Assembly (NCBI RefSeq): GCF_020055635.1
Contig: NZ_JAIPUT010000006.1
Location: 62,001-126,000, forward strand
Length of the DNA: 64,000 bases
Direction of reading: 5' to 3'
DNA from: Marivita sp.
GTDB lineage: Bacteria; Pseudomonadota; Alphaproteobacteria; Rhodobacterales; Rhodobacteraceae
Below are positions 47,637 through 57,345 of this stretch, one piece after another. Below the pieces are notes generated by a model. That model made no database searches. It saw only the letters and a list, made by a program, of their open reading frames with translations, and was not told the DNA's origin. Numbering within the stretch: the first letter of the stretch is position 1; every line of letters starts with the position of its first letter. Made by a program: the position numbers and the translations under genes.

Positions 47637-48049
47637 AACTGTCCCGCCCACCCGCGCGACAACCGCCAGAGACGATCATCGCGCTGATCGACGTGGTGTT
47701 CTTCCTGCTGGTCTTCTTCATGCTGATCGGACGCATGGACGCCACCGCCCCCTTCGAGGTGAGCCCGCCGGTCGCGGCCACCGGCGCCGACATGCCCTCG
47801 GGCGGGATCACCCTGGCCGTCGCGCCGACGGGCGAGCTTGCGCTCGACGGGACGCCGATCGAGCGCGGTGCGCTGGACCAGGTGCTGGCAGACCGGCTGG
47901 ACCAGGCACCGGACACCCTCGTCCGGCTCAACGCGCATCGCGACACCGAATTGCGCCATGTCCTGCCCCTTGTCAGCCGTATCGAGGCGCTGGGTGCGCG
48001 CGACGTCGTGCTTGTCGTGACCCCCGAACCCGCGCCGCCCGGCCAATGA
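47633..48049 (+). CDS. exbD: ExbD-family biopolymer transport protein, second copy
   Basis: 138 residues with the same plan: IIALIDVVFFLLVFFMLIG carries the key aspartate. Two different ExbD proteins after one ExbB suggests a heteromeric stator. Its stop codon overlaps the ATG of the next gene (ATGATG at 48046), which implies that the next gene is the TonB-like partner. Confidence 0.85.
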   Translation: MKLSRPPARQPPETIIALIDVVFFLLVFFMLIGRMDATAPFEVSPPVAATGADMPSGGITLAVAPTGELALDGTPIERGALDQVLADRLDQAPDTLVRLNAHRDTELRHVLPLVSRIEALGARDVVLVVTPEPAPPGQ

Positions 48050-49769
48050 TGCGCTCTGCCCTGATATGGACCGGCGCGCTTGGCGTGTCCGCCGGAGTTC
48101 ATGTCGCCAGCGCTTTCGGGCTCTACCTGGCGACCCAGCCGGGGGATGTTCCCGAACAGCCGATGCCCGAAACGGAAATGCAGCTTGCCGCATACCAGGT
48201 GCAACGCAGCGAAGCGCGCGAAACCGCACCCGACTCGGACCAGGCGGCGTCGGGCGATACCGGCGGCGCGGCCCTCACCCAAGGCAGCATCGCAACCTCT
48301 CGGGCCTCGGCGCTGAGGCCGGGTGCAGAGGAAGGCGAAACGGTTTTGCCATCCGCCACCAGCGTCGCTGCGATGCCCCCGACAGGTACCGTCGCCCCGG
48401 CCCTGCCCGAAACCGCCGCGCCGCTGGCCCCGCAGGCCGTGTTGCAGGGCGCGCCCGTGACCGCGATACGGCCGGTCGATGTGGCCCTGCCGCCCGAAAG
48501 ACCGTTGCGAGCACCGGTTCCGGTCGCCACGATCGCACCCGAGCGCATGTCCGAAGCCGCCCCGAAGGCGGTGTCGCTTGCGTCGGAGACGATGGTCCAG
48601 ATCACGCTGTCGACGACGGATGCTGCCGCAGCGGCCATGCCCGCCCCCCCGGTCCAGCCACAGGCAACACGACCCGACGCCCCCGCCCTCGCAAGCCAAG
48701 CCGCCTTCCGGCAACCGGTCCCAAGCCTGACCGCGCCTGAACAGGCACCGCAGCCGCGTCCCGCAGCGCAGCAAGAACCGCAAGCCAGCCCCGCAGCCCG
48801 ACAGGAACCGCAGGCCGGGCTCGCAGCCGAGCAGGACCCGCAGACCAGTTCTGCATCGCGGCAGGACCCGCAATCCAGTCCTGCACCCCAGCAGGCCGTC
48901 CGAGCGGAAACTGCAGCATCAGTCGCACCGCCTGCCGATCGGGCCAAGGCGGCGCTGACCTTCCAGAATTCAGCCGGTGGCGCGATCGACCCGGTCTCCC
49001 TGACGGCGTTCCAAAGCTTCATGGAACCCGGCGACCTGAGCGGGGCCGCGGCCGAGATCCGCGACGGGATCAAGGGCGCCCTGAGCGCCATCCCCTGCTC
49101 GCGTCTGCAGGTCCAGTTCGTTCCGGATGAAAACAGCCTGCTCGTCTCGGGCCATGTGCCCGACCCGGACCTGCGGGATACGGTCGTATCGGCGATGCAG
49201 GCACAGATGGGGCGCGACATCCCGGTGCGCAGCGACCTGCTGATCCTTCCAAGCCCGCAATGCGCGGCCCTTTCGGGCATCGCCAATGTCGGCTTGCCGC
49301 AATCCACCGACCAGATCACCAACCCGCTGCTCGTGGGCGAGGACACCCACGCGCGCGAATTCCGCTACACCGCGGGCAAACCGCTGGTGATGACCCTGCA
49401 AGGTGCGGATTACGATGCCTATGTCTATGTCGATTACTTCGATGCCGACGGCAACGTGCTTCACCTTGCCCCGAACGAACATACGCCGCTTGAACGGACC
49501 GAGGCCAAGTCGGAATTGCAGATCGGGTCGGATCACGTTCTCGAGCCGGGCGAACCCGGCCTTTACATCGAGATCGGTCCCCCCTTCGGCCAGGAAATTG
49601 CGGTCGCCTTCGCGGCATCCCGGCCGCTTTACGATGGGGTGCGCCCATTGGTGAACCCGCCGAACCCTACCTGGACTGGCTCCGGGACCGGGTCGCCGAA
49701 GCACGCGCCGCCGATCCCGATTTCAAAGGCGAATGGGTCTACTTCTTCATCTCGACCTCGGAAGACTGA
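48046..49769 (+). CDS. TonB-like partner of ExbBD with a DUF4384-type C-terminal domain (apparent frameshift)
   Basis: About 574 residues if one base is restored near 49645. One N-terminal membrane helix (residues ~3-28) is followed by a long Ala/Pro/Gln-rich periplasmic spacer, with ten-residue repeats, then a domain with a single cysteine pair (AIPCSRLQVQF; SPQCAALSG) and a DUF4384-like end (DYFDADGNVLHLAPNEH). As read, the frame runs to 49965, but the other frame gives GEPAEPYLDWLRDRVAEAR and a stop at 49769. That tail aligns with the end of PpkA, so the shift looks real. The TonB role is inferred from context. Confidence 0.72.
48761..48900 (+). repeat. 30-base tandem repeats coding Q-E/D-P-Q spacer units
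   Basis: Units start at 48761, 48791, 48821 and 48851, with a partial one at 48881. Each codes a ten-residue block of the form AAxQ(E/D)PQxSP. They lengthen the periplasmic spacer of the TonB-like protein. Copy number may vary between strains. Confidence 0.85.
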
Positions 49770-49961
49770 CCAGCCCAACCGTCCCGGCGGACGGCATTGC
49801 AGCGGAGGATCGTTTTTCAGGCCAACCTTGCGTGGAATCGAATCCCGCCCTACCGTTTCACGGGTAACAGGCAGGATGCCAAACCTGCGTTTCCTGTTAA
49901 GCCGCGGTTCGCCGCGCGCGCCTTCGCATTTGATCGCAGATATATGGAAAGCACCAAGACC

Positions 49962-50669
49962 ATGATTTCAAAGAAAACCTCAATCCGTCTTGTCGGCCTT
50001 CCTGTCCTGATCGGGATGGTCACCACCCCCGTCTTCGCGATGACACCGGACCCGATGCGGGCCGGTCCTGCGACAGTTTCCGAAGCGATGCAGATCGAAC
50101 TGGTCTACCCCCGCTATGCCCAGGTCGGCGGCGACGAGATCGGCGGCTCTAATGCGGCCGAAGGGGACAACGACAACCGTCGCGTCGCGCCCGCAGGCCC
50201 CGTCGTGCCCGCGTCGACCGCGCAAACCACGCAGATCGTCACTCAGCTGGACCAGATCCAGCGTATCTGCGAATTCATGGGGGACGAATACCGCATCGCC
50301 TGTTTCGCGACCACCTATCGCGATCTGGCCGACGACATCCCGGCCAATGGCGATTATGCCGAAACGCGCGAAGTGCTGCTCGAGGCCGCGCGCGAACTCG
50401 ACGACCTCGTGCGCAGCAACATCGACCGGAGCAAGCCGGCCCTGCAGGCCCGGACCACGAATAGCAGCGGACAATCGGTCCAGACACCGCCCATGCGCGC
50501 GGTCCAGGCATCGCAAGCGCCACAGCTGAACCGGCAGGCCAGCAACATCATCGAGGAAGCCGAAACCGTTCTGCTCAGGTCGGCCAGCTCGGACGCCACG
50601 CGCGCCATCCATTACCAGCGGATCGCGGCGGCGGTCGGCTCGAACAAGGTTCTGCTGCGGTCAGGCTGA
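49962..50669 (+). CDS. Secreted protein of unknown function, last gene of the ExbBD operon
   Basis: About 235 residues from ATG 49962, which gives a good signal peptide (KKTSIRLVGLPVLIGMVTTPVFA); ATG 49944 would add six residues. The mature part is helical and charged, with two cysteines (RICEFMGDEYRIACFATTYRDLADDI) that could be bridged. Two Gln/Ser-rich linkers follow. No family was recognised. It sits 192 bases after the TonB-like stop and converges on the caspase-like gene, three bases away. Confidence 0.7.
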   Translation: MISKKTSIRLVGLPVLIGMVTTPVFAMTPDPMRAGPATVSEAMQIELVYPRYAQVGGDEIGGSNAAEGDNDNRRVAPAGPVVPASTAQTTQIVTQLDQIQRICEFMGDEYRIACFATTYRDLADDIPANGDYAETREVLLEAARELDDLVRSNIDRSKPALQARTTNSSGQSVQTPPMRAVQASQAPQLNRQASNIIEEAETVLLRSASSDATRAIHYQRIAAAVGSNKVLLRSG

Positions 50670-50672
50670 CCT

Positions 50673-52178
50673 CTATTCCAGGCCGTATGCAGCCCGGATG
50701 CCACGCTTGGTGCCCGGGCCGATATCACCGTCCAGAGCGCCGTTATAGAATTCGTAGGCCTGCAATTGCGCCTGCAACTCGCGCCGGGTTTCCTCGGCAA
50801 ACATCGTCGGACGTTCAAGCAGAAGGTTCAGCACGTCCTGGCTGCCGCTGCGCAAGGCGGCATAGAGATAGGTCGCGGCATCCTTCGGCCCCTTGTTCGG
50901 GATCAGCCCGTCATCGATCAGGGCGGCAAAGTTGAACTGCGCCTCGGGATGGCGCAGGTCAGCCGCCCGCTCGAACAGCTCCAGCGCCTTGTCCGGGTTC
51001 GGACGCAGCCCCAATCCCCCCTGGTAGTGCAAAAACCCCAGATCGTTGATCGCATCGGCGAAATCCTGGTCGGCGGCCGCCTGGTAAAGCTCCAGCGCGC
51101 GGGCTTCATCGACATCCACGCCGATCCCCTGCTCGTAAAGCTTTGCCAGTTCCATCTGGGCCTCCGGCGACCCACGCTCGACCGCGCGCTCCAGAAAGCT
51201 GACCGCCTGCGACGGATCAAAGCGCGAATCCTCGGGGTTTAGCCGGATATAGGCCAGCCCCAGCATCGAGCGCGTATCGCCAAGATTGGCCAGCGCCAGC
51301 AGTTGGGATTCCTGGTCGGGCCGAAGCTGCGACCAGGTCTTCGAAGGTTCGGCGGTGGCAAGGTCCGTTCCGGCATCCGGCGCGCCGGACAGGTAGAAGG
51401 GTTTCCCGGTCAGCGAGCCATAGGTGTAAGGCTCCTGGAGGTTCTGGGTCTCCTGCAACACGGCATCCCGCACCTGGCGGAACATCAGGCTGATCTCCAG
51501 CCCCGGCTTCGCCATTTTCTCCATCAGGGCCCGGGCATAAGGGCTGTTTCCGCGGGTGCCGTCCAGCGCCACCTGACCATCCTTGGCCGCGAAGGCCACA
51601 AGCGTGCCGCGATCCGGGTTGGCCGGCGCCAGACCGCCTGCGCCCCGCGTCGCCTGATCGGTGGCTTCCAGTGCGGATTGCACAACCGCGTTGGTGTCGA
51701 TGGCCCCGCCCAGCGGATTGTCGCGGCAGCTGTCAAGGATGACGATCCGCATCACCCGCGCCTTCTCGACCACCTCGAGCATGTCCTTGAGAGACACGGA
51801 TTGCCGTTGCACGTCGATATTCGAGGTCGGACGTGCATCGACGGGGATCAGGAAGTTCTCGCCCTGCACCTCGATCCCGTGTCCGGCGAAATAGATCAGC
51901 GCCAGGTCGGCCGTTTCCGAACGGAACGAAAATTCCTTCATGACCGCGCGGAGTTCCGCAAGGCTGAGGTCGATGCCCCGGGTCACATCGAACCCGATTT
52001 CCGTCAATGTGTCGGCAAGGTCTTCGGCATCGTTGCGGGTGTTCGTCAGCGGCGTGATCGTATCGTACTCCGCCATCCCGATCACCAGCGCCACGCGGTC
52101 AGGACTGGCCGAGGCCATCCCCAACTGGGCGCAGATCACGAAGACGGGAAGAATGAACAGGCGGACGACGCAGCGCAT
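50673..52178 (-). CDS. Exported caspase-like (C14) protein with Sel1 repeats
   Basis: 501 residues from ATG 52178 (AGGA eight bases ahead). A signal peptide ends near residue 25. The caspase-like domain has the catalytic pair H100 (YFAGHG) and C151 (ILDSCRDNP), both intact. Sel1-like repeats follow (LGDTRSMLGLAYIRL; GSPEAQMELAKLYEQGIGV; DFADAINDLGFLHYQGG; HPEAQFNFAALIDDG). The end (YNGALDGDIGPGTKRGIRAAYGL) looks like a peptidoglycan-binding motif. The substrate is unknown; export makes an intracellular death role unlikely. Confidence 0.83.
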   Translation of the reverse strand: MRCVVRLFILPVFVICAQLGMASASPDRVALVIGMAEYDTITPLTNTRNDAEDLADTLTEIGFDVTRGIDLSLAELRAVMKEFSFRSETADLALIYFAGHGIEVQGENFLIPVDARPTSNIDVQRQSVSLKDMLEVVEKARVMRIVILDSCRDNPLGGAIDTNAVVQSALEATDQATRGAGGLAPANPDRGTLVAFAAKDGQVALDGTRGNSPYARALMEKMAKPGLEISLMFRQVRDAVLQETQNLQEPYTYGSLTGKPFYLSGAPDAGTDLATAEPSKTWSQLRPDQESQLLALANLGDTRSMLGLAYIRLNPEDSRFDPSQAVSFLERAVERGSPEAQMELAKLYEQGIGVDVDEARALELYQAAADQDFADAINDLGFLHYQGGLGLRPNPDKALELFERAADLRHPEAQFNFAALIDDGLIPNKGPKDAATYLYAALRSGSQDVLNLLLERPTMFAEETRRELQAQLQAYEFYNGALDGDIGPGTKRGIRAAYGLE

Positions 52179-52552
52179 GGTTCGAATCCTTTCGCTGATT
52201 TCGCGAGGCTTGACCCAGCATAGTACCAGCACGCCCGGATTTCACTCAATTCTTTGCGAACTCCCCGGATATCACCCTGAGTACCTGCCGCCGCGGCACC
52301 GCTCGGAAACGCCGCGCCTTCCGTCGCGCCGTTGGCTCCGTTCGTTTCGCACAGGCCATGCTTGACTTGAGGTAAGGTTGCGCCTCACACTGGGGCCAAT
52401 AGGTCGGGATCAAGAAACGGTCGTCACACGCCGTGGGCCGTGCACGAAGGCAGCCTGATATATCGTCATGCTGCCGGATTTTTTCGCGTTTCGCCCTTCG
52501 TTTTCAATCGGCTTTCCAAGAGCCTGAATTTTAGCAGACGGACGTATCGATT
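52179..52552. promoter_or_regulatory. Divergent intergenic region before the large repeat protein
   Basis: A 374-base gap with no gene recognised. A TTGACT hexamer at 52362-52367 is followed by TGAGG (52368-52372) and CCTCA (52383-52387), a possible operator overlapping a promoter. The -10 hexamer is poor. Base composition drops in GC toward the plus-strand gene. Confidence 0.35.
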
Positions 52553-55500
52553 ATGGAAGAAGATCCCGACTATGCTGATTTTTTCAACGACCCTAGTGGT
52601 GACTATGGCAGCGCAATTCCCGGAGTTCCATCGTTAGCGGGCCTACAAGACTTTGGCGACGACACAGATTGGTTCCAAGTCAATCTGATCGCTGGCCACG
52701 AGTACGAGATTCAAGTGCGAGGTTCAGAAACTGGTGATGGGACTCTCGTTGATCCGTTTTTCTTTGGCGTCTACAATGCGAATGGCGAATTATTAGGCAG
52801 TGAAAACGACGATGGAGGACAAGGTCTAAATAGCCGAGCGTTATTTACTGCCGATTACACTGGCGTCCATTACTTTACGGTCGGAGATGCTTTCAAGCTG
52901 GATGTCAGCGGCGGTGGCACCTACACGCTAGAGTATTTTGATCTGAGCCTGCCCGAAGTGTTAAACGAGGGCGACGACATTACGCTGTCGATCCCCACCG
53001 AAATTCCTCCAGAAATTTCTCGTTTACTGAGTGATTTTGGTTCTCTGGATGACTATACCCGAACCCCGGACATTCTCGTCGTTGTGACTTCCCAGAATGC
53101 TATCGAGGGTGAGGATTTCACGGTCTCGTATTCCTTTGGCGCGACACAATCCTTGAATTTCGCCGCTTTACTGGATGAGCTTGTCGAAGACGACGAGTCT
53201 GTTTCGGTCAACATCCAAGGCACCGTTACTTGGAGTGGCCCGGGCTTGGACGGGCCGCTGGTAGATTCAATCGATTTCACCCGAAACTTCACGATCAACT
53301 CGGCGCCTTTCGGCGTGCCCGACCCGATCATCGACTATACCTTCACCGGGCCGGAGATCATCGGCAATGTCCTGACCAATTTTGCCGACGGCAGCGAAGA
53401 GACGTTCACCGCGATCCCGTTTTCCTTTGAAAGCCCGACCGTCATCGGCGAATTGCTTGAAAATGGCGACATCTCGATCACGGATTCGACTGCGACTCCC
53501 GGTCAGACCGTCATCGTCCGGTTCAGCGTCATCGACGAACGCGGCGCAACCACCGCTTCAGAACAGGAAATCCGGTTCGGCGCGCTGGTCGACGACTACC
53601 TGCCGGGCGAAACCGCGCTGGACCTTGGCAGCATCGATATCGGCTTTCCCGAGATCGGCAGCGTCGAACGCGCAGAGGATCGCGACAGGTTTCTGGTCAC
53701 GCTCGAGGCGGGGCAGCTTTATTCGATCGGATTGGCCTCGGCATCGAATGACAGCGGCACGCTGGCCGATCCCGCGATATTCGGGATTTTCGACAGCCTG
53801 AATGTCGTTCTGCCGGACTCTGCGGACAATGACAGCGGGACCGGACGAAATGCCCTGCTCGACCCTTTCCTTGTCGAAACAAGCGGCACCTACGAGATCG
53901 AAGTCGGCAGCAACACGCCGTTCGGCATTGGCGGGTACGAACTGAGCGTCCTGTCGCTCGGGGCCGCGGATGATTTTCTTCCCGGTCCGTTTGCCGGTGT
54001 CTTCGGCACCGCTGTGGTCGATGTGCCCGCACTCGGCAGCATCGAGCGCGCAGGCGACCGCGACCGCTTCGAGGTCTCGTTGCAGGCCGGGGTCGAATAC
54101 GACATCTCGCTGGAAGGCGTGGCGACCGGCGGCGGGTCAAATCCGAACCCGGACATCATCGGCGTTTTCTCGGGAACGGGCGCGTTGCTGCCCGGCAGCG
54201 CCGACACCAACGGCGGCATCGACACCAATGCCCTGGTCAGCGGCCTGACCGTCGCCGAAGACGGCATCTACCAGATCGAAGTCGCGGGCGCTCAGGATCT
54301 GGCGATCGGTGATTATACCCTTTCGGTGAATTTCGCGGGCTTTGTCGACGATTTCCTGCCGGGCATCGCCGGGGGTCTGGGCAGCGTCGCCGTCGGCGGG
54401 CGGACCTTGGGCGAGATCGAGACTTCGGGCGATATCGACGCCTTCCGGGTCACGCTTCAGCCGAACGCCACCTACGAGATCGCCATTCTGGGCAGCGACT
54501 CGAACAACGGAACGCTGCTTGATCCCGACCTGATCGGCATCTTCGCGTCCGGCGATCTGGGCGGTGCGCCGATCACGTCGGTTCAGACGCTGAACCAGCA
54601 GTTCATCGGTGATGACAGCGTCTCGTATTTCACGCCGCAAACGGCAGGCGACTTCTTCATCGGCGTCCAGGATGCCTTTGGCGGCATTGGCACCTATGCC
54701 GTCGAAGTCACCAACCTTGGCTTTCGCGACGACTTCTCCGCCGACATCGACACCACAGGCTCCATCACGCCGGGTGGCAGCGCATCGGGCCGCATTCATT
54801 TCGCACAGGACAATGACTGGTTCGAAGTCAACCTGGCCGCCGGCCGCCTTTATGAAATCAGCCTTGTGCCGACGGGCGACGGCGCCCTTGCGGACCCGTT
54901 TTTCAGGGGCGTCTATGACAGTGACGGCGTTCTGATCCAGAACACCTCGAATGACGACGGTGGCGCCGGGACAAGCAGCGCACTGCAATTCGTGACCGAT
55001 GAAGGCGGGCTCTTTTACCTGTCTGCGGGCGGCTTCGGCGATACCACGGGGCAGTACCGGCTGGACCTGAACGATCTCGGCCCGCTTGACGACGGGCAGT
55101 TCGACATCACTGTTGAATTTTCGTCGGACGACGTATCCAATGCCTACATCAACGCCTTCGAAGAGGCGGTCGAGCGGTGGGAAGACATCATCGTCGGCGA
55201 CCTGCCCTACGCATTTGTCGACGGGTACGGCTATGTCGATGATATCCTGATCGAAGTTGCCGTCGAAGACATCGAACTGACCTTCGAAGGCGTTGAGCAG
55301 ACGATCCTCGCGATCTCGAGCGTTCTGGACCAGCGGGACGGAGCGTCCGGTGCCTCCGCGCTACCGACCTATTCCCGGATCGTCATAAACTCCGAGGAAG
55401 TCGGCGCGCTCTTGAACCTCGACGAATTCGTGGCAAATACAATCGGTCGTGCGCTTGGATTCGGATCGCTGTGGGAAGAATTCGGCATCGTGCGCCCGAT

Positions 55501-57325
55501 CGAGGGGGTCGCCACCTATACCGGCATCAACGGCTTGCGCGAACTGTCCGAACTGTCGGACGACCTCAACGGCGCGAACGCGCTGGAGGACGGTGCAGAT
55601 GGCGCCCTCGCCGCGGAATATTGGAGCGAGGCCGTCTTCAACCAGGAACTGATGACGCCGCGCGTGGAATTACGGAGACCCGAAGTTGGACCGGGGAACC
55701 CGAACAACCCGGACAACCCCATCAGTGCGCTGACCATCGCCGCCATGCAGGATTTGGGCTATCAGGTCGATTACGGCGAAGCCGACGGTTTCCGCCTTTC
55801 TCCCGGCGCCCTGTCCCGCCATGCCAGCAACTCCGACGGTCCCGAGGCATCTCCCAGCGCCCTGGTCCAGAGCACTGCATCGAAGCGTCTGCTTGCCGAT
55901 CTTCCGGAGACAGACAGCATTCCGAACGGCGCCGCGTATATCTACGCCCGGCCCAACGTCCTGTCCGAAAACCCGCGCAGTTTTGCCCTGACCGACGCGA
56001 ACACCGAGCTGGTCATCGCGAACGGCACCAATGCGTTGTTCATCGAAGGTGTTACCAGCGAAGCGCTCAATATCGAACTGACGGGAACCTTCGCTAAGAA
56101 CAGCCCGACAGAGCTGTCGCAGCTTTCCGGCACCGTCGAGTCGATGGAGGTCCGGTCTCTGGATGGCGACCTGCTGTTCAGTGTCGACTACACGCAAGAA
56201 CCTGTTTCCGTGGCAGAAATCGCGAGCCAATGGCCGAATTATTCGATCGCTGACGAGAACATCATCATCATCGACACGCTTCCCGGAACCGTCGCGCGGG
56301 TGAACCCGAATGGCGGCGGCGAGAACGCCAACCGCATTTTCACCGGTGCCAGCGATGATTTCGTCCGCGGCGGCAACCTTGCCGAGCTGATCAACGGCGG
56401 CGCGGACAATGACACGCTGGAAGGAGAGAACGGCAACGATTCCCTCGTGGGCGAAACTGGCGACGACGTGCTCGAAGGCGGTCGGGGCAATGATCTTCTC
56501 AATGGGGGCGCCGGCATCGACACGGCGGTCTTTTCGGGCGCGCAAAGCGCCTACACTTTGACGCTCAGCGCCGAGGGAACGCTCATCCAGGATCGTCGCG
56601 GTGATGGCAACGGCACGGATAATCTGATCAATATCGAACGGCTCGACTTCGACACCGACTTCTTTCCCGACACGCCGTTCAATCTGCAGGAATTCGGAGG
56701 GCCAGCCGGGTTGTCGGCACCCGATTTCGAAAGCTTCATCGAGCTTTACATCGCCTATTTCAACCGGGCTCCGGACGCGGTGGGCCTCAACTTCTGGGGC
56801 ACGGCTTTTGCAAATGGTGTGAGCCTCGCGGAATCTGCACGATTGTTTGTCACTCAGGATGAAACAATTGCCACATACCCATCCAATCTCAGCAATTCGG
56901 AACTGGTGGCAACGATCTACCAGAACGTGCTGGGACGTATTCCCGATCAGGAAGGGTTCGATTTCTGGGTCGATGCCTTGGAGAGTGGTAGTATCGGGCG
57001 AGATATTGCAATTCTTGGTATATTGGGTGGCGCCAAGGCGGACCCGCCCGCAGATGCGACACAAGACTTTATCAACCAGCAACTGGCCGACCGGGCCTAC
57101 CTTGCCGACAAGACCGATATCGGCGCGTATTTCGCGGTGCACAAAGGCATGTCCGATGTCGCCAACGCGGCGGCGGCGATGGGAGAGTTCGATGGATCGG
57201 ATGCCAGCATCGCCACGGCGGTGGCTGCCATCGACGGGTTCCATGAGGCCGCCCTGAACCCGAACAGTGGCGAATTCCTGATGCCGGTGGTGGGCGTGCT
57301 TGACGATCCGTTCTCGGTCGCCTGA
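52553..57325 (+). CDS. Giant PPC-repeat/RTX protein with a degenerate leishmanolysin-like domain
   Basis: 1590 residues, no N-terminal signal peptide, as in type I secreted proteins. Five or so ~125-residue PPC-like repeats (DDFLPG...LGSIERAGDRDRFEVSLQAG) cover about 20-880. Next is a domain with the scaffold of M8 (leishmanolysin-like) peptidases: NTIGRALGFGSLWEEFG at 962-978 replaces HEXGH, Y1023 replaces the third histidine, and ELMT (M1034) keeps the Met-turn, so it should be inactive. RTX nonapeptides (GGADNDTLEGENGNDSL) and two DUF4214 blocks (AYFNRAPDAVGLNFW; NVLGRIPDQEGFDFW) finish it. Start ATG 52553 has no clear ribosome-binding site; a stop lies 21 bases upstream. Confidence 0.85.
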   Translation: MEEDPDYADFFNDPSGDYGSAIPGVPSLAGLQDFGDDTDWFQVNLIAGHEYEIQVRGSETGDGTLVDPFFFGVYNANGELLGSENDDGGQGLNSRALFTADYTGVHYFTVGDAFKLDVSGGGTYTLEYFDLSLPEVLNEGDDITLSIPTEIPPEISRLLSDFGSLDDYTRTPDILVVVTSQNAIEGEDFTVSYSFGATQSLNFAALLDELVEDDESVSVNIQGTVTWSGPGLDGPLVDSIDFTRNFTINSAPFGVPDPIIDYTFTGPEIIGNVLTNFADGSEETFTAIPFSFESPTVIGELLENGDISITDSTATPGQTVIVRFSVIDERGATTASEQEIRFGALVDDYLPGETALDLGSIDIGFPEIGSVERAEDRDRFLVTLEAGQLYSIGLASASNDSGTLADPAIFGIFDSLNVVLPDSADNDSGTGRNALLDPFLVETSGTYEIEVGSNTPFGIGGYELSVLSLGAADDFLPGPFAGVFGTAVVDVPALGSIERAGDRDRFEVSLQAGVEYDISLEGVATGGGSNPNPDIIGVFSGTGALLPGSADTNGGIDTNALVSGLTVAEDGIYQIEVAGAQDLAIGDYTLSVNFAGFVDDFLPGIAGGLGSVAVGGRTLGEIETSGDIDAFRVTLQPNATYEIAILGSDSNNGTLLDPDLIGIFASGDLGGAPITSVQTLNQQFIGDDSVSYFTPQTAGDFFIGVQDAFGGIGTYAVEVTNLGFRDDFSADIDTTGSITPGGSASGRIHFAQDNDWFEVNLAAGRLYEISLVPTGDGALADPFFRGVYDSDGVLIQNTSNDDGGAGTSSALQFVTDEGGLFYLSAGGFGDTTGQYRLDLNDLGPLDDGQFDITVEFSSDDVSNAYINAFEEAVERWEDIIVGDLPYAFVDGYGYVDDILIEVAVEDIELTFEGVEQTILAISSVLDQRDGASGASALPTYSRIVINSEEVGALLNLDEFVANTIGRALGFGSLWEEFGIVRPIEGVATYTGINGLRELSELSDDLNGANALEDGADGALAAEYWSEAVFNQELMTPRVELRRPEVGPGNPNNPDNPISALTIAAMQDLGYQVDYGEADGFRLSPGALSRHASNSDGPEASPSALVQSTASKRLLADLPETDSIPNGAAYIYARPNVLSENPRSFALTDANTELVIANGTNALFIEGVTSEALNIELTGTFAKNSPTELSQLSGTVESMEVRSLDGDLLFSVDYTQEPVSVAEIASQWPNYSIADENIIIIDTLPGTVARVNPNGGGENANRIFTGASDDFVRGGNLAELINGGADNDTLEGENGNDSLVGETGDDVLEGGRGNDLLNGGAGIDTAVFSGAQSAYTLTLSAEGTLIQDRRGDGNGTDNLINIERLDFDTDFFPDTPFNLQEFGGPAGLSAPDFESFIELYIAYFNRAPDAVGLNFWGTAFANGVSLAESARLFVTQDETIATYPSNLSNSELVATIYQNVLGRIPDQEGFDFWVDALESGSIGRDIAILGILGGAKADPPADATQDFINQQLADRAYLADKTDIGAYFAVHKGMSDVANAAAAMGEFDGSDASIATAVAAIDGFHEAALNPNSGEFLMPVVGVLDDPFSVA
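56393..56526 (+). repeat. RTX-type calcium-binding nonapeptide repeats
   Basis: About four to five GGxGNDxLx units in a row (GADNDTLEG, NGNDSLVG, GDDVLEGG, GNDLLNGG). They form a calcium-stabilised beta-roll after export and point to a type I secretion route. No type I exporter genes lie in the window. Confidence 0.8.
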
Positions 57326-57345
57326 GACATCGGCAGAACGAAAAC

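Noticed and set aside
50673-52178. Caspase-like gene as part of an abortive-infection defence system
   Set aside because: The protein has a signal peptide and no defence partners (gasdermin, nucleotide cyclase, reverse transcriptase) are nearby.
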